Of a DNA stretch of 64,000 nucleotides, positions 51,801 through 62,085 are shown one piece after another. The notes below the pieces were generated by a model. The model ran no database searches. It saw only the letters and a program-made list of their open reading frames with translations, and was not told the DNA's origin. Position 1 is the stretch's first letter. The number at the start of each line of letters is the position of its first letter. The stretch is taken from positions 48,954,501-49,018,500 of the forward strand of contig CP136890.1 of the NCBI GenBank assembly GCA_034359265.1, in the 5' to 3' direction. Source of the DNA: Canna indica. Lineage: Eukaryota; Streptophyta; Magnoliopsida; Zingiberales; Cannaceae. Made by a program: the position numbers and the translations under genes.

Positions 51801-54800
51801 GCCGACTGATTGAACTTCGGGGTATGGACTCGAAACGCCCAGCAATCTGAGTCCCGAGCGACTCCAGAACATTCACTGTGATGGGAGAAGTTGTTAATCG
51901 AGTTATTTTTGACAGACTAATGCAAAGAATTGCAAGATTTTTCGAATAGAATCTTCAACGAAGACGACTGATTGAATTTCGGGGTATCGGCTCGAAACGC
52001 CCAGCAATCTGAGTCCCGAGCGACTCCAGAACATTCACTGTGATGGGAGAAGTTGTTAATCGAGTTATTTTTGACAGACTAATGCAAAGAATTGCAAGAT
52101 TTTTCGAATAGAATCTTGAACGAAGCCGACTGATTGAACTTCGGGGTATCGGCTCGAAACGCACAGCAATCTGAGTCCCGAGCGACTCCAGAACATTCAC
52201 TGTGATGGGAGAAGTTGTTAATGGAGTTATTTTTGATAGACTAATGCATTGAATTACACGGTTTTTCGAACAAAATACTGAACGAAGCCGACTGATTGAA
52301 CTTCGGTGTATCAGCTCGAAACGCCCGGCAATCTGAGTCCCGAGCGACTCTAGAACATTCACTGTGATGGGAGAAGTTGTTAATCGAGTTATTTTTGACA
52401 GACTAATACAAAGAATTACTCGCTTTTTCGAACAGAATGCTGAACGAAGCCGACTGATTGAACTTCGGGGTATCGGCTCGAAACGCCCAGCAATCTGAGT
52501 CCCGAGCGACTCCAGAACATTCACTGTGATGGGAGAAGTTGTTAATCGAGTTATTTTTGACAGACTAATGCAAAGATTTGCAAGATTTTTCGAATAGAAT
52601 CTTGAACGAAGCCGACTGATTGAACTTCGTGGTATCGGCTCGAAACGCACAGCAATCTGAGTCCCGAGCGACTCCAGAACATTCACTGTGATGGGAGAAG
52701 TTGTTAATCGAGTTATTTTTGACAGACTAATGCAAAGAATTGCAAGATTTTTCGAATAGAATCTTGAACGAATCCGACTGATTGAACTTCAGGGTATCAA
52801 ATCGAAACGCACAGCAATTTGAGTCCCGGGCGAATCCAGATCATTCACTGTGATGGGAGAAGTTGTTAATCGAGTTATTTTTGACAGACTAATGCAAAGA
52901 AATTCAAGATTTTTCGAATAGAATCTTGAACGAAGCCGACTGATTGAACTTCGGGGTATCGGCTCGAAACGCCCAACAATCTGAGTCCCGAGCGACTCCA
53001 GAATATTCACTATGATGGGAGAAGTGGTTAATCGAGTTATTTTTGACAGACTAATGCAAGGAATTGCAATATTTTTCGAATAGAATCTTGAACGAAGCCG
53101 ACTTATTGAACTTCGGGGTATCGGCTCGAATCGCTTAGCAATCTGAGTCCCGAGCGACTCCAGAACATTCACTGTGATGGGAGAACTTCTTAATCGAGTT
53201 ATTTTTGACCGACTAATGCAAAGAATTACATGCTTTTTCGAACATAATGATGAACGAAGCCTACTGAATGAACTTTCGGGTATCGACTCGAAATGACCAG
53301 AAATCTGAGTCCCGGGCGACTCCAGAACATTCACTGTGATGGGAGAAGTGGTTAATCGAGTTATTTTTGACAGACTAATGCAAGGAATTGCAAGATTTTT
53401 CGAATAGAATCTTGAACGAAGCCGACTGATTGAACTTCGGGGTATCGGCTCGAATCGCTTAGCAATCTGAGTCCCGAGCGACTCCAGAACATTCACTGTG
53501 ATGGGAGAAGTTCTTAATCGAGTTATTTTTGACAGACTAATGCAAAGAATTACACGCTTTTTCGAACAGAATGCTGAACGAAGCCTACTGATTGAACTTT
53601 CGGGTATCGACTCGAAACGACCAGAAATCTGAGTCCCGGGCGACTCCAGAACATTCACTGTGATGGGAGAACTTCTTAATCGAGTTATTTTTGACCGACT
53701 AATGCAAAGAATTACACGCTTTTTCGAACAGAATGATGAACGAAGCCTACTGAATGAACTTTCGGGTATCGACTCGAAACGACCAAAAATCTGAGTCCCG
53801 GGCGACTCCAGAACATTCACTGTGATGGGAGAAGTTGTTAATCGAGTTATTTTTGACCGACTAATGCAAAGAATTGCATGATTTTTCGAATAGAATCTTG
53901 AACGAATCCGACTGATTGAACTTCAGGGTATCAAATCGAAACGCACAGCAATCTGAGTCCCGAGCGACTCCAGAACATTCACTGTGATGGGAGAAGTTCT
54001 TAATCGAGTTATTTTTGACAGACTAATGCAAAGAATTGCACGATTTTTCGAATAGAATGATGAACGAAGCCGACTGATTGAACTTCGGGGTATCGATTCG
54101 AAAAGCCCAGCAATCTGAGTCCCGAGCGACTCCAGAACATCCACTGTGATGGGAGAAGTTGTTAATCGAGTTATTTTTGACAGACTAATGCAAAGAATTG
54201 CAAGATTTTTCGAATAGAATCTTGAACGAATCCGACTGATTGAACTTCAGGGTATCAAATCGAAACGCACAGCAATCTGAGTCCCGAGCGACTCCAGAAC
54301 ATTCACTATGATGGGAGAAGTTGTTAGTCGAGTTATTTTTGACCGACTAATGCAAAGAATTACTCGCTTTTTCGAACAGAATGATGAACGAAGCCTACTG
54401 AATGAACTTTCGGTTATCGACTCGAAACGACCAGAAATCTGAGTCCCGAGCGACTCCAGAACATTCACTGTGATGGGAGAAGTTCTTAATCGAGTTATTT
54501 TTGACAGACTAATGCAAAGAATTACACGCTTTTTCGAACAGAATGCTGAACGAAGCCTACTGATTGAACTTTCGGGTATCGACTCGAAACGACCAGAAAT
54601 CTGAGTCCCGGGCGACTCCAGAACATTCACTGTGATGGGAGAACTTCTTAATCGAGTTATTTTTGACCGACTAATGCAAAGAATTACACGCTTTTTCGAA
54701 CAGAATGATGAACGAAGCCTACTGAATGAACTTTCGGGTATCGACTCGAAACGACCAAAAATCTGAGTCCCGGGCGACTCCAGAACATTCACTGTGATGG

Positions 54801-54952
54801 GAGAAGTTGTTAATCGAGTTATTTTTGACCGACTAATGCAAAGAATTGCACGATTTTTCGAATAGAATGATGAACGAAGCCGACTGATTGAACTTCGGGG
54901 TATCGATTCGAAAAGCCCAGCAATCTGAGTCCCGAGCGACTCCAGAACATCC
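45880..54952 (+). repeat. GTTGATTAATCG-bounded interval 3 (56 monomers)
   Basis: 9073 bp, exactly 56 monomers plus 1 bp. It contains a B/C-rich stretch in which the marker AATCTTCAACGAAGACG recurs near 46,606, 48,064, 49,036, 49,684 and 51,952. The spacings are whole monomers (9, 6, 4 and 14). Single C monomers fall at spacings of 9, 10, 5, 5 and 4 monomers. The stretch ends in S copy 3. Length changes here are by whole monomers only. Confidence 0.85.
52490..54849 (+). repeat. Segment S, copy 3
   Basis: Matches copy 1 at an offset of 15,230 bp (94 monomers plus 2 bp) from about 52,490 until 54,850, where ATTGCATGATTTTTCG gives way to ATTGCACGATTTTTCG. Private changes seen: AAAGATTTGCAAG near 52572, GCAATATTTTTCG near 53067 and CACTATGATGGG near 54304. 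Confidence 0.82.
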
Positions 54953-55439
54953 ACTGTGATGGGAGAAGTTGATTAATCGAGTTATTTTTGACAGACTAAT
55001 GCAAAGAATTGCAAGATTTTTCGAATATAATCTTGAACGAAGCCGACTGATTGAACTTCGGGGTATCGGCTCGAAACGCCCAGCAATCTTTGTCCCAAGC
55101 GACTCCAGAACATTCACTGTGATGGGAGAAGTTGTTAATCGAGTTATTTTTGATAGACTAATGCAAAGAATTGCAAGATTTTTTGAATAGAATCTTGAAC
55201 GAAGCCGACTGATTGAACTTCGGGGTATCGGCTCGAAACGCCCAGCAATCTGAGTCCCGAGCGACTCCAGAACATTCACTGTGATGGGAGAAGTTGTTAA
55301 TCGAGTTACTTTTGATAGACTAATGCAAAGAATTGCAAGATTTTTTGAATAGAATCTTGAACGAAGCCGACTGATTGAATTTCGGGGTATCGGCTCGAAA
55401 CGCCCAGCAATCTGAGTCCCGAGCGACTCCAGAACATTC

Positions 55440-55601
55440 ACTGTGATGGGAGAAGTTGTTAATCGAGTTATTTTTGACAGACTAATGCAAAGAATTGCAA
55501 GATTTTTCGAATAGAATCTTGAACGAAGCCGACTGATTGAACTTCGGGGTATCGGCTCGAAACGCACAGCAATCTGAGTCCCGAGCGACTCCAGAACATT
55601 C
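55440..55601 (+). repeat. Representative B-type monomer (162 bp)
   Basis: B-type diagnostic sites: GACAGACTAATGC, AATTGCAAGA, TTCGAATAGAATCTTG, GAAGCCGACTGATTG, CTTCGGGGTATCGGCTCG, CGCACAGC or CGCCCAGC, and CCCGAGCGACTCC. This copy matches my eye consensus throughout. B is about 44% GC with 10 CpG sites. It holds two short dyads: GAGTC-N6-GACTC at monomer positions 137-152, and AGCCGA-N19-TCGGCT at 88-118. A-type lacks the second dyad. B-type dominates the right third of the window. Confidence 0.92.
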
Positions 55602-55925
55602 ACTGTGATGGGAGAAGTTGTTAATGGAGTTATTTTTGATAGACTAATGCATTGAATTACACGGTTTTTCGAACAAAATACTGAACGAAGCCGACTGATT
55701 GAACTTCGGTGTATCAGCTCGAAACGCCCGGCAATCTGAGTCCCGAGCGACTCTAGAACATTCACTGTGATGGGAGAAGTTGTTAATGGAGTTATTTTTG
55801 ATAGACTAATGCATTGAATTACACGGTTTTTCGAACAAAATACTGAACGAAGCCGACTGATTGAACTTCGGTGTATCAGCTCGAAACGCCCGGCAATCTG
55901 AGTCCCGAGCGACTCTAGAACATTC
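55602..55925 (+). repeat. C-type monomer pair (2 x 162 bp)
   Basis: Two adjacent C-type monomers, seemingly identical. C-type marks are GTTAATGGAG in place of GTTAATCGAG, GATAGACTAATGCATTGAA, TTACACGGTTTTTCG, GAACAAAATACTG, CTTCGGTGTATCAGCTCG, CGCCCGGC and GACTCTAGAAC. Single C monomers lie near 40.9, 44.9, 46.9, 48.3, 50.0, 50.8 and 52.2 kb. From 55.6 kb rightward C always appears as a tandem pair (about 56.9, 58.4, 60.2, 61.6 and 63.1 kb), so pairing is a feature of the right-end HOR. Confidence 0.9.
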
Positions 55926-56087
55926 ACTGTGATGGGAGAAGTTGTTAATCGAGTTATTTTTGACAGACTAATGCAAAGAATTGCACGATTTTTCGAATAG
56001 AATGATGAACGAAGCCGACTGATTGAACTTCGGGGTATCGATTCGAAAAGCCCAGCAATCTGAGTCCCGAGCGACTCCAGAACATCC

Positions 56088-57384
56088 ACTGTGATGGGAG
56101 AAGTTGATTAATCGAGTTATTTTTGACAGACTAATGCAAAGAATTGCAAGATTTTTCGAATATAATCTTGAACGAAGCCGACTGATTGAACTTCGGGGTA
56201 TCGGCTCGAAACGCCCAGCAATCTTTGTCCCAAGCGACTCCAGAACATTCACTGTGATGGGAGAAGTTGTTAATCGAGTTATTTTTGATAGACTAATGCA
56301 AAGAATTGCAAGATTTTTTGAATAGAATCTTGAACGAAGCCGACTGATTGAACTTCGGGGTATCGGCTCGAAACGCCCAGCAATCTGAGTCCCGAGCGAC
56401 TCCAGAACATTCACTGTGATGGGAGAAGTTGTTAATCGAGTTATTTTTGACAGACTAATGCAAAGAATTGCAAGATTTTTCGAATAAAATCTTGAACGAA
56501 GCCGACTGATTGAACTTCGGGGTATCGGCTCGAAACGCCCAGCAATCTGAGTCCCGAGCGACTCCAGAACATTCACTGTGATGGGAGAAGTTGTTAATCG
56601 AGTTACTTTTGATAGACTAATGCAAAGAATTGCAAGATTTTTTGAATAGAATCTTGAACGAAGCCGACTGATTGAATTTCGGGGTATCGCCTCGAAACGC
56701 CCAGCAATCTGAGTCCCGAGCGACTCCAGTACATTCACTGTGATGGGAGAAGTTGTTAATCGAGTTATTTTTGACAGACTAATGCAAAGAATTGCAAGAT
56801 TTTTCGAATAGAATCTTGAACGAAGCCGACTGATTGAACTTCGGGGTATCGGCTCGAAACGCACAGCAATCTGAGTCCCGAGCGACTCCAGAACATTCAC
56901 TGTGATGGGAGAAGTTGTTAATGGAGTTATTTTTGATAGACTAATGCATTGAATTACACGGTTTTTCGAACAAAATACTGAACGAAGCCGACTGATTGAA
57001 CTTCGGTGTATCAGCTCGAAACGCCCGGCAATCTGAGTCCCGAGCGACTCTAGAACATTCACTGTGATGGGAGAAGTTGTTAATGGAGTTATTTTTGATA
57101 GACTAATGCATTGAATTACACGGTTTTTCGAACAAAATACTGAACGAAGCCGACTGATTGAACTTCGGTGTATCAGCTCGAAACGCCCGGCAATCTGAGT
57201 CCCGAGCGACTCTAGAACATTCACTGTGATGGGAGAAGTTGTTAATCGAGTTATTTTTGACAGACTAATGCAAAGAATTGCACGATTTTTCGAATAGAAT
57301 GATGAACGAAGCCGACTGATTGAACTTCGGGGTATCGATTCGAAAAGCCCAGCAATCTGAGTCCCGAGCGACTCCAGAACATCC
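56088..57384 (+). repeat. Right-end HOR, 8-monomer unit (1297 bp)
   Basis: Like the preceding 7-mer with one monomer added between m2 and m4: m3, marked by TCGAATAAAATC. Private changes are ATCGCCTCG near 56688 and CTCCAGTACATTC near 56727. B is still the single monomer before the C pair. Confidence 0.9.
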
Positions 57385-58843
57385 ACTGTGATGGGAGAAG
57401 TTGATTAATCGAGTTATTTTTGACAGACTAATGCAAAGAATTGCAAGATTTTTCGAATATAATCTTGAACGAAGCCGACTGATTGAACTTCGGGGTATCG
57501 GCTCGAAACGCCCAGCAATCTTTGTCCCAAGCGACTCCAGAACATTCACTGTGATGGGAGAAGTTGTTAATCGAGTTATTTTTGATAGACTAATGCAAAG
57601 AATTGCAAGATTTTTTGAATAGAATCTTGAACGAAGCCGACTGATTGAACTTCGGGGTATCGGCTCGAAACGCCCAGCAATCTGAGTCCCGAGCGACTCC
57701 AGAACATTCACTGTGATGGGAGAAGTTGTTAATCGAGTTATTTTTGACAGACTAATGCAAAGAATTGCAAGATTTTTCGAATAAAATCTTGAACGAAGCC
57801 GACTGATTGAACTTCGGGGTATCGGCTCGAAACGCCCAGCAATCTGAGTCCCTAGCGACTCCAGAACATTCACTGTGATGGGAGAAGTTGTTAATCGAGT
57901 TACTTTTGATAGACTAATGCAAAGAATTGCAAGATTTTTTGAATAGAATCTTGAACGAAGCCGACTGATTGAACTTCGGGGTATCGGCTCGAAACGCACA
58001 GCAATCTGAGTCCCGAGCGACTCCAGAACATTCACTGTGATGGGAGAAGTTGTTAATCGAGTTATTTTTGACAGACTAATGCAAAGAATTGCAAGATTTT
58101 TCGAATAGAATCTTGAACGAATCCGACTGATTGAACTTCAGGGTATCAAATCGAAACGCACAGCAATTTGAGTCCCGGGCGAATCCAGATCATTCACTGT
58201 GATGGGAGAAGTTGTTAATCGAGTTATTTTTGACAGACTAATGCAAAGAAATTCAAGATTTTTCGAATAGAATCTTGAACGAAGCCGACTGATTGAACTT
58301 CGGGGTATCGGCTCGAAACGCACAGCAATCTGAGTCCCGAGCGACTCCAGAACATTCACTGTGATGGGAGAAGTTGTTAATGGAGTTATTTTTGATAGAC
58401 TAATGCATTGAATTACACGGTTTTTCGAACAAAATACTGAACGAAGCCGACTGATTGAACTTCGGTGTATCAGCTCGAAACGCCCGGCAATCTGAGTCCC
58501 GAGCGACTCTAGAACATTCACTGTGATGGGAGAAGTTGTTAATGGAGTTATTTTTGATAGACTAATGCATTGAATTACACGGTTTTTCGAACAAAATACT
58601 GAACGAAGCCGACTGATTGAACTTCGGTGTATCAGCTCGAAACGCCCGGCAATCTGAGTCCCGAGCGACTCTAGAACATTCACTGTGATGGGAGAAGTTG
58701 TTAATCGAGTTATTTTTGACAGACTAATGCAAAGAATTGCACGATTTTTCGAATAGAATGATGAACGAAGCCGACTGATTGAACTTCGGGGTATCGATTC
58801 GAAAAGCCCAGCAATCTGAGTCCCGAGCGACTCCAGAACATCC
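57385..58843 (+). repeat. Right-end HOR, 9-monomer unit 1 (1459 bp)
   Basis: m1, m2, m3, m4, m5, m6, C, C, m9. The single B of the 8-mer is replaced by two monomers: m5 (D-type, CAATTTGAGTCCCGGG) and m6 (AAATTCAAG). Both match the opening of segment S. m3 now carries GAGTCCCTAGCG, a mark kept in all later units. Confidence 0.92.
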
Positions 58844-60626
58844 ACTGTGATGGGAGAAGTTGATTAATCGAGTTATTTTTGACAGACTAATGCAAAGAAT
58901 TGCAAGATTTTTCGAATATAATCTTGAACGAAGCCGACTGATTGAACTTCGGGGTATCGGCTCGAAACGCCCAGCAATCTTTGTCCCAAGCGACTCCAGA
59001 ACATTCACTGTGATGGGAGAAGTTGTTAATCGAGTTATTTTTGATAGACTAATGCAAAGAATTGCAAGATTTTTTGAATAGAATCTTGAACGAAGCCGAC
59101 TGATTGAACTTCGGGGTATCGGCTCGAAACGCCCAGCAATCTGAGTCCCGAGCGACTCCAGAACATTCACTGTGATGGGAGAAGTTGTTAATCGAGTTAT
59201 TTTTGACAGACTAATGCAAAGAATTGCAAGATTTTTCGAATAAAATCTTGAACGAAGCCGACTGATTGAACTTCGGGGTATCGGCTCGAAACGCCCAGCA
59301 ATCTGAGTCCCTAGCGACTCCAGAACATTCACTGTGATGGGAGAAGTTGTTAATCGAGTTATTTTTGATAGACTAATGCAAAGAATTGCAAGATTTTTTG
59401 AATAGAATCTTGAACGAAGCCGACTGATTGAACTTCGGGGTATCGGCTCGAAACGCCCAGCAATCTGAGTCCCGAGCGACTCCAGAACATTCACTGTGAT
59501 GGGAGAAGTTGTTAATCGAGTTATTTTTGACAGACTAATGCAAAGAATTGCAAGATTTTTCGAATAAAATCTTGAACGAAGCCGACTGATTGAACTTCGG
59601 GGTATCGGCTCGAAACGCCCAGCAATCTGAGTCCCTAGCGACTCCAGAACATTCACTGTGATGGGAGAAGTTGTTAATCGAGTTACTTTTGATAGACTAA
59701 TGCAAAGAATTGCAAGATTTTTTGAATAGAATCTTGAACGAAGCCGACTGATTGAACTTCGGGGTATCGGCTCGAAACGCACAGCAATCTGAGTCCCGAG
59801 CGACTCCAGAACATTCACTGTGATGGGAGAAGTTGTTAATCGAGTTATTTTTGACAGACTAATGCAAAGAATTGCAAGATTTTTCGAATAGAATCTTGAA
59901 CGAATCCGACTGATTGAACTTCAGGGTATCAAATCGAAACGCACAGCAATTTGAGTCCCGGGCGAATCCAGATCATTCACTGTGATGGGAGAAGTTGTTA
60001 ATCGAGTTATTTTTGACAGACTAATGCAAAGAAATTCAAGATTTTTCGAATAGAATCTTGAACGAAGCCGACTGATTGAACTTCGGGGTATCGGCTCGAA
60101 ACGCACAGCAATCTGAGTCCCGAGCGACTCCAGAACATTCACTGTGATGGGAGAAGTTGTTAATGGAGTTATTTTTGATAGACTAATGCATTGAATTACA
60201 CGGTTTTTCGAACAAAATACTGAACGAAGCCGACTGATTGAACTTCGGTGTATCAGCTCGAAACGCCCGGCAATCTGAGTCCCGAGCGACTCTAGAACAT
60301 TCACTGTGATGGGAGAAGTTGTTAATGGAGTTATTTTTGATAGACTAATGCATTGAATTACACGGTTTTTCGAACAAAATACTGAACGAAGCCGACTGAT
60401 TGAACTTCGGTGTATCAGCTCGAAACGCCCGGCAATCTGAGTCCCGAGCGACTCTAGAACATTCACTGTGATGGGAGAAGTTGTTAATCGAGTTATTTTT
60501 GACAGACTAATGCAAAGAATTGCACGATTTTTCGAATAGAATGATGAACGAAGCCGACTGATTGAACTTCGGGGTATCGATTCGAAAAGCCCAGCAATCT
60601 GAGTCCCGAGCGACTCCAGAACATCC
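58844..60626 (+). repeat. Right-end HOR, 11-monomer unit (1783 bp)
   Basis: The 9-mer with m2-m3 present twice. GATTTTTTGAATAG followed by TCGAATAAAATC and CCCTAGCG appears near 59,060-59,310 and again near 59,390-59,640. This is a dimer duplication inside one unit, probably a recent exchange because both flanking units are plain 9-mers. Confidence 0.92.
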
Positions 60627-62085
60627 ACTGTGATGGGAGAAGTTGATTAATCGAGTTATTTTTGACAGACTAATGCAAAGAATTGCAAGATTTTTCGAAT
60701 ATAATCTTGAACGAAGCCGACTGATTGAACTTCGGGGTATCGGCTCGAAACGCCCAGCAATCTTTGTCCCAAGCGACTCCAGAACATTCACTGTGATGGG
60801 AGAAGTTGTTAATCGAGTTATTTTTGATAGACTAATGCAAAGAATTGCAAGATTTTTTGAATAGAATCTTGAACGAAGCCGACTGATTGAACTTCGGGGT
60901 ATCGGCTCGAAACGCCCAGCAATCTGAGTCCCGAGCGACTCCAGAACATTCACTGTGATGGGAGAAGTTGTTAATCGAGTTATTTTTGACAGACTAATGC
61001 AAAGAATTGCAAGATTTTTCGAATAAAATCTTGAACGAAGCCGACTGATTGAACTTCGGGGTATCGGCTCGAAACGCCCAGCAATCTGAGTCCCTAGCGA
61101 CTCCAGAACATTCACTGTGATGGGAGAAGTTGTTAATCGAGTTACTTTTGATAGACTAATGCAAAGAATTGCAAGATTTTTTGAATAGAATCTTGAACGA
61201 AGCCGACTGATTGAACTTCGGGGTATCGGCTCGAAACGCACAGCAATCTGAGTCCCGAGCGACTCCAGAACATTCACTGTGATGGGAGAAGTTGTTAATC
61301 GAGTTATTTTTGACAGACTAATGCAAAGAATTGCAAGATTTTTCGAATAGAATCTTGAACGAATCCGACTGATTGAACTTCAGGGTATCAAATCGAAACG
61401 CACAGCAATTTGAGTCCCGGGCGAATCCAGATCATTCACTGTGATGGGAGAAGTTGTTAATCGAGTTATTTTTGACAGACTAATGCAAAGAAATTCAAGA
61501 TTTTTCGAATAGAATCTTGAACGAAGCCGACTGATTGAACTTCGGGGTATCGGCTCGAAACGCACAGCAATCTGAGTCCCGAGCGACTCCAGAACATTCA
61601 CTGTGATGGGAGAAGTTGTTAATGGAGTTATTTTTGATAGACTAATGCATTGAATTACACGGTTTTTCGAACAAAATACTGAACGAAGCCGACTGATTGA
61701 ACTTCGGTGTATCAGCTCGAAACGCCCGGCAATCTGAGTCCCGAGCGACTCTAGAACATTCACTGTGATGGGAGAAGTTGTTAATGGAGTTATTTTTGAT
61801 AGACTAATGCATTGAATTACACGGTTTTTCGAACAAAATACTGAACGAAGCCGACTGATTGAACTTCGGTGTATCAGCTCGAAACGCCCGGCAATCTGAG
61901 TCCCGAGCGACTCTAGAACATTCACTGTGATGGGAGAAGTTGTTAATCGAGTTATTTTTGACAGACTAATGCAAAGAATTGCACGATTTTTCGAATAGAA
62001 TGATGAACGAAGCCGACTGATTGAACTTCGGGGTATCGATTCGAAAAGCCCAGCAATCTGAGTCCCGAGCGACTCCAGAACATCC
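60627..62085 (+). repeat. Right-end HOR, 9-monomer unit 2 (1459 bp)
   Basis: Same order and marks as the 9-mer at 57,385. I saw no difference from the next unit apart from one base noted there. Confidence 0.92.

Larger units (their letters stand above)
54953..56087 (+). repeat. Right-end HOR, 7-monomer unit (1135 bp)
   Basis: Order: m1 (GTTGATTAATCG, AATATAATC, ATCTTTGTCCC); m2 (GATAG, GATTTTTTGAATAG); m4 (GTTACTTTTGATAG); B; C; C; m9 (ATTGCACGATTTTTCG, GAATGATGAACG, CGATTCGAAAAGCCC, ATCCACTG). This is the shortest unit and the first with a C pair. Confidence 0.9.

Noticed and set aside
1401..51876. Dozens of reverse-strand reading frames of 60 to 729 codons with a repeated 54-residue unit
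   Set aside because: They follow from a 162-bp (3 x 54) monomer with one stop-free reverse frame. They start and stop wherever a monomer variant gains or loses one base, cover the array in all phases after indels, and have no promoter, leader or recognisable domain.
55440..55601. Origin of the 162-bp monomer from three 54-bp subrepeats (GACT at positions 41, 92 and 148)
   Set aside because: Spacing is uneven (51 and 56) and flanking similarity is weak by eye. A proper self-alignment would be needed to support it.
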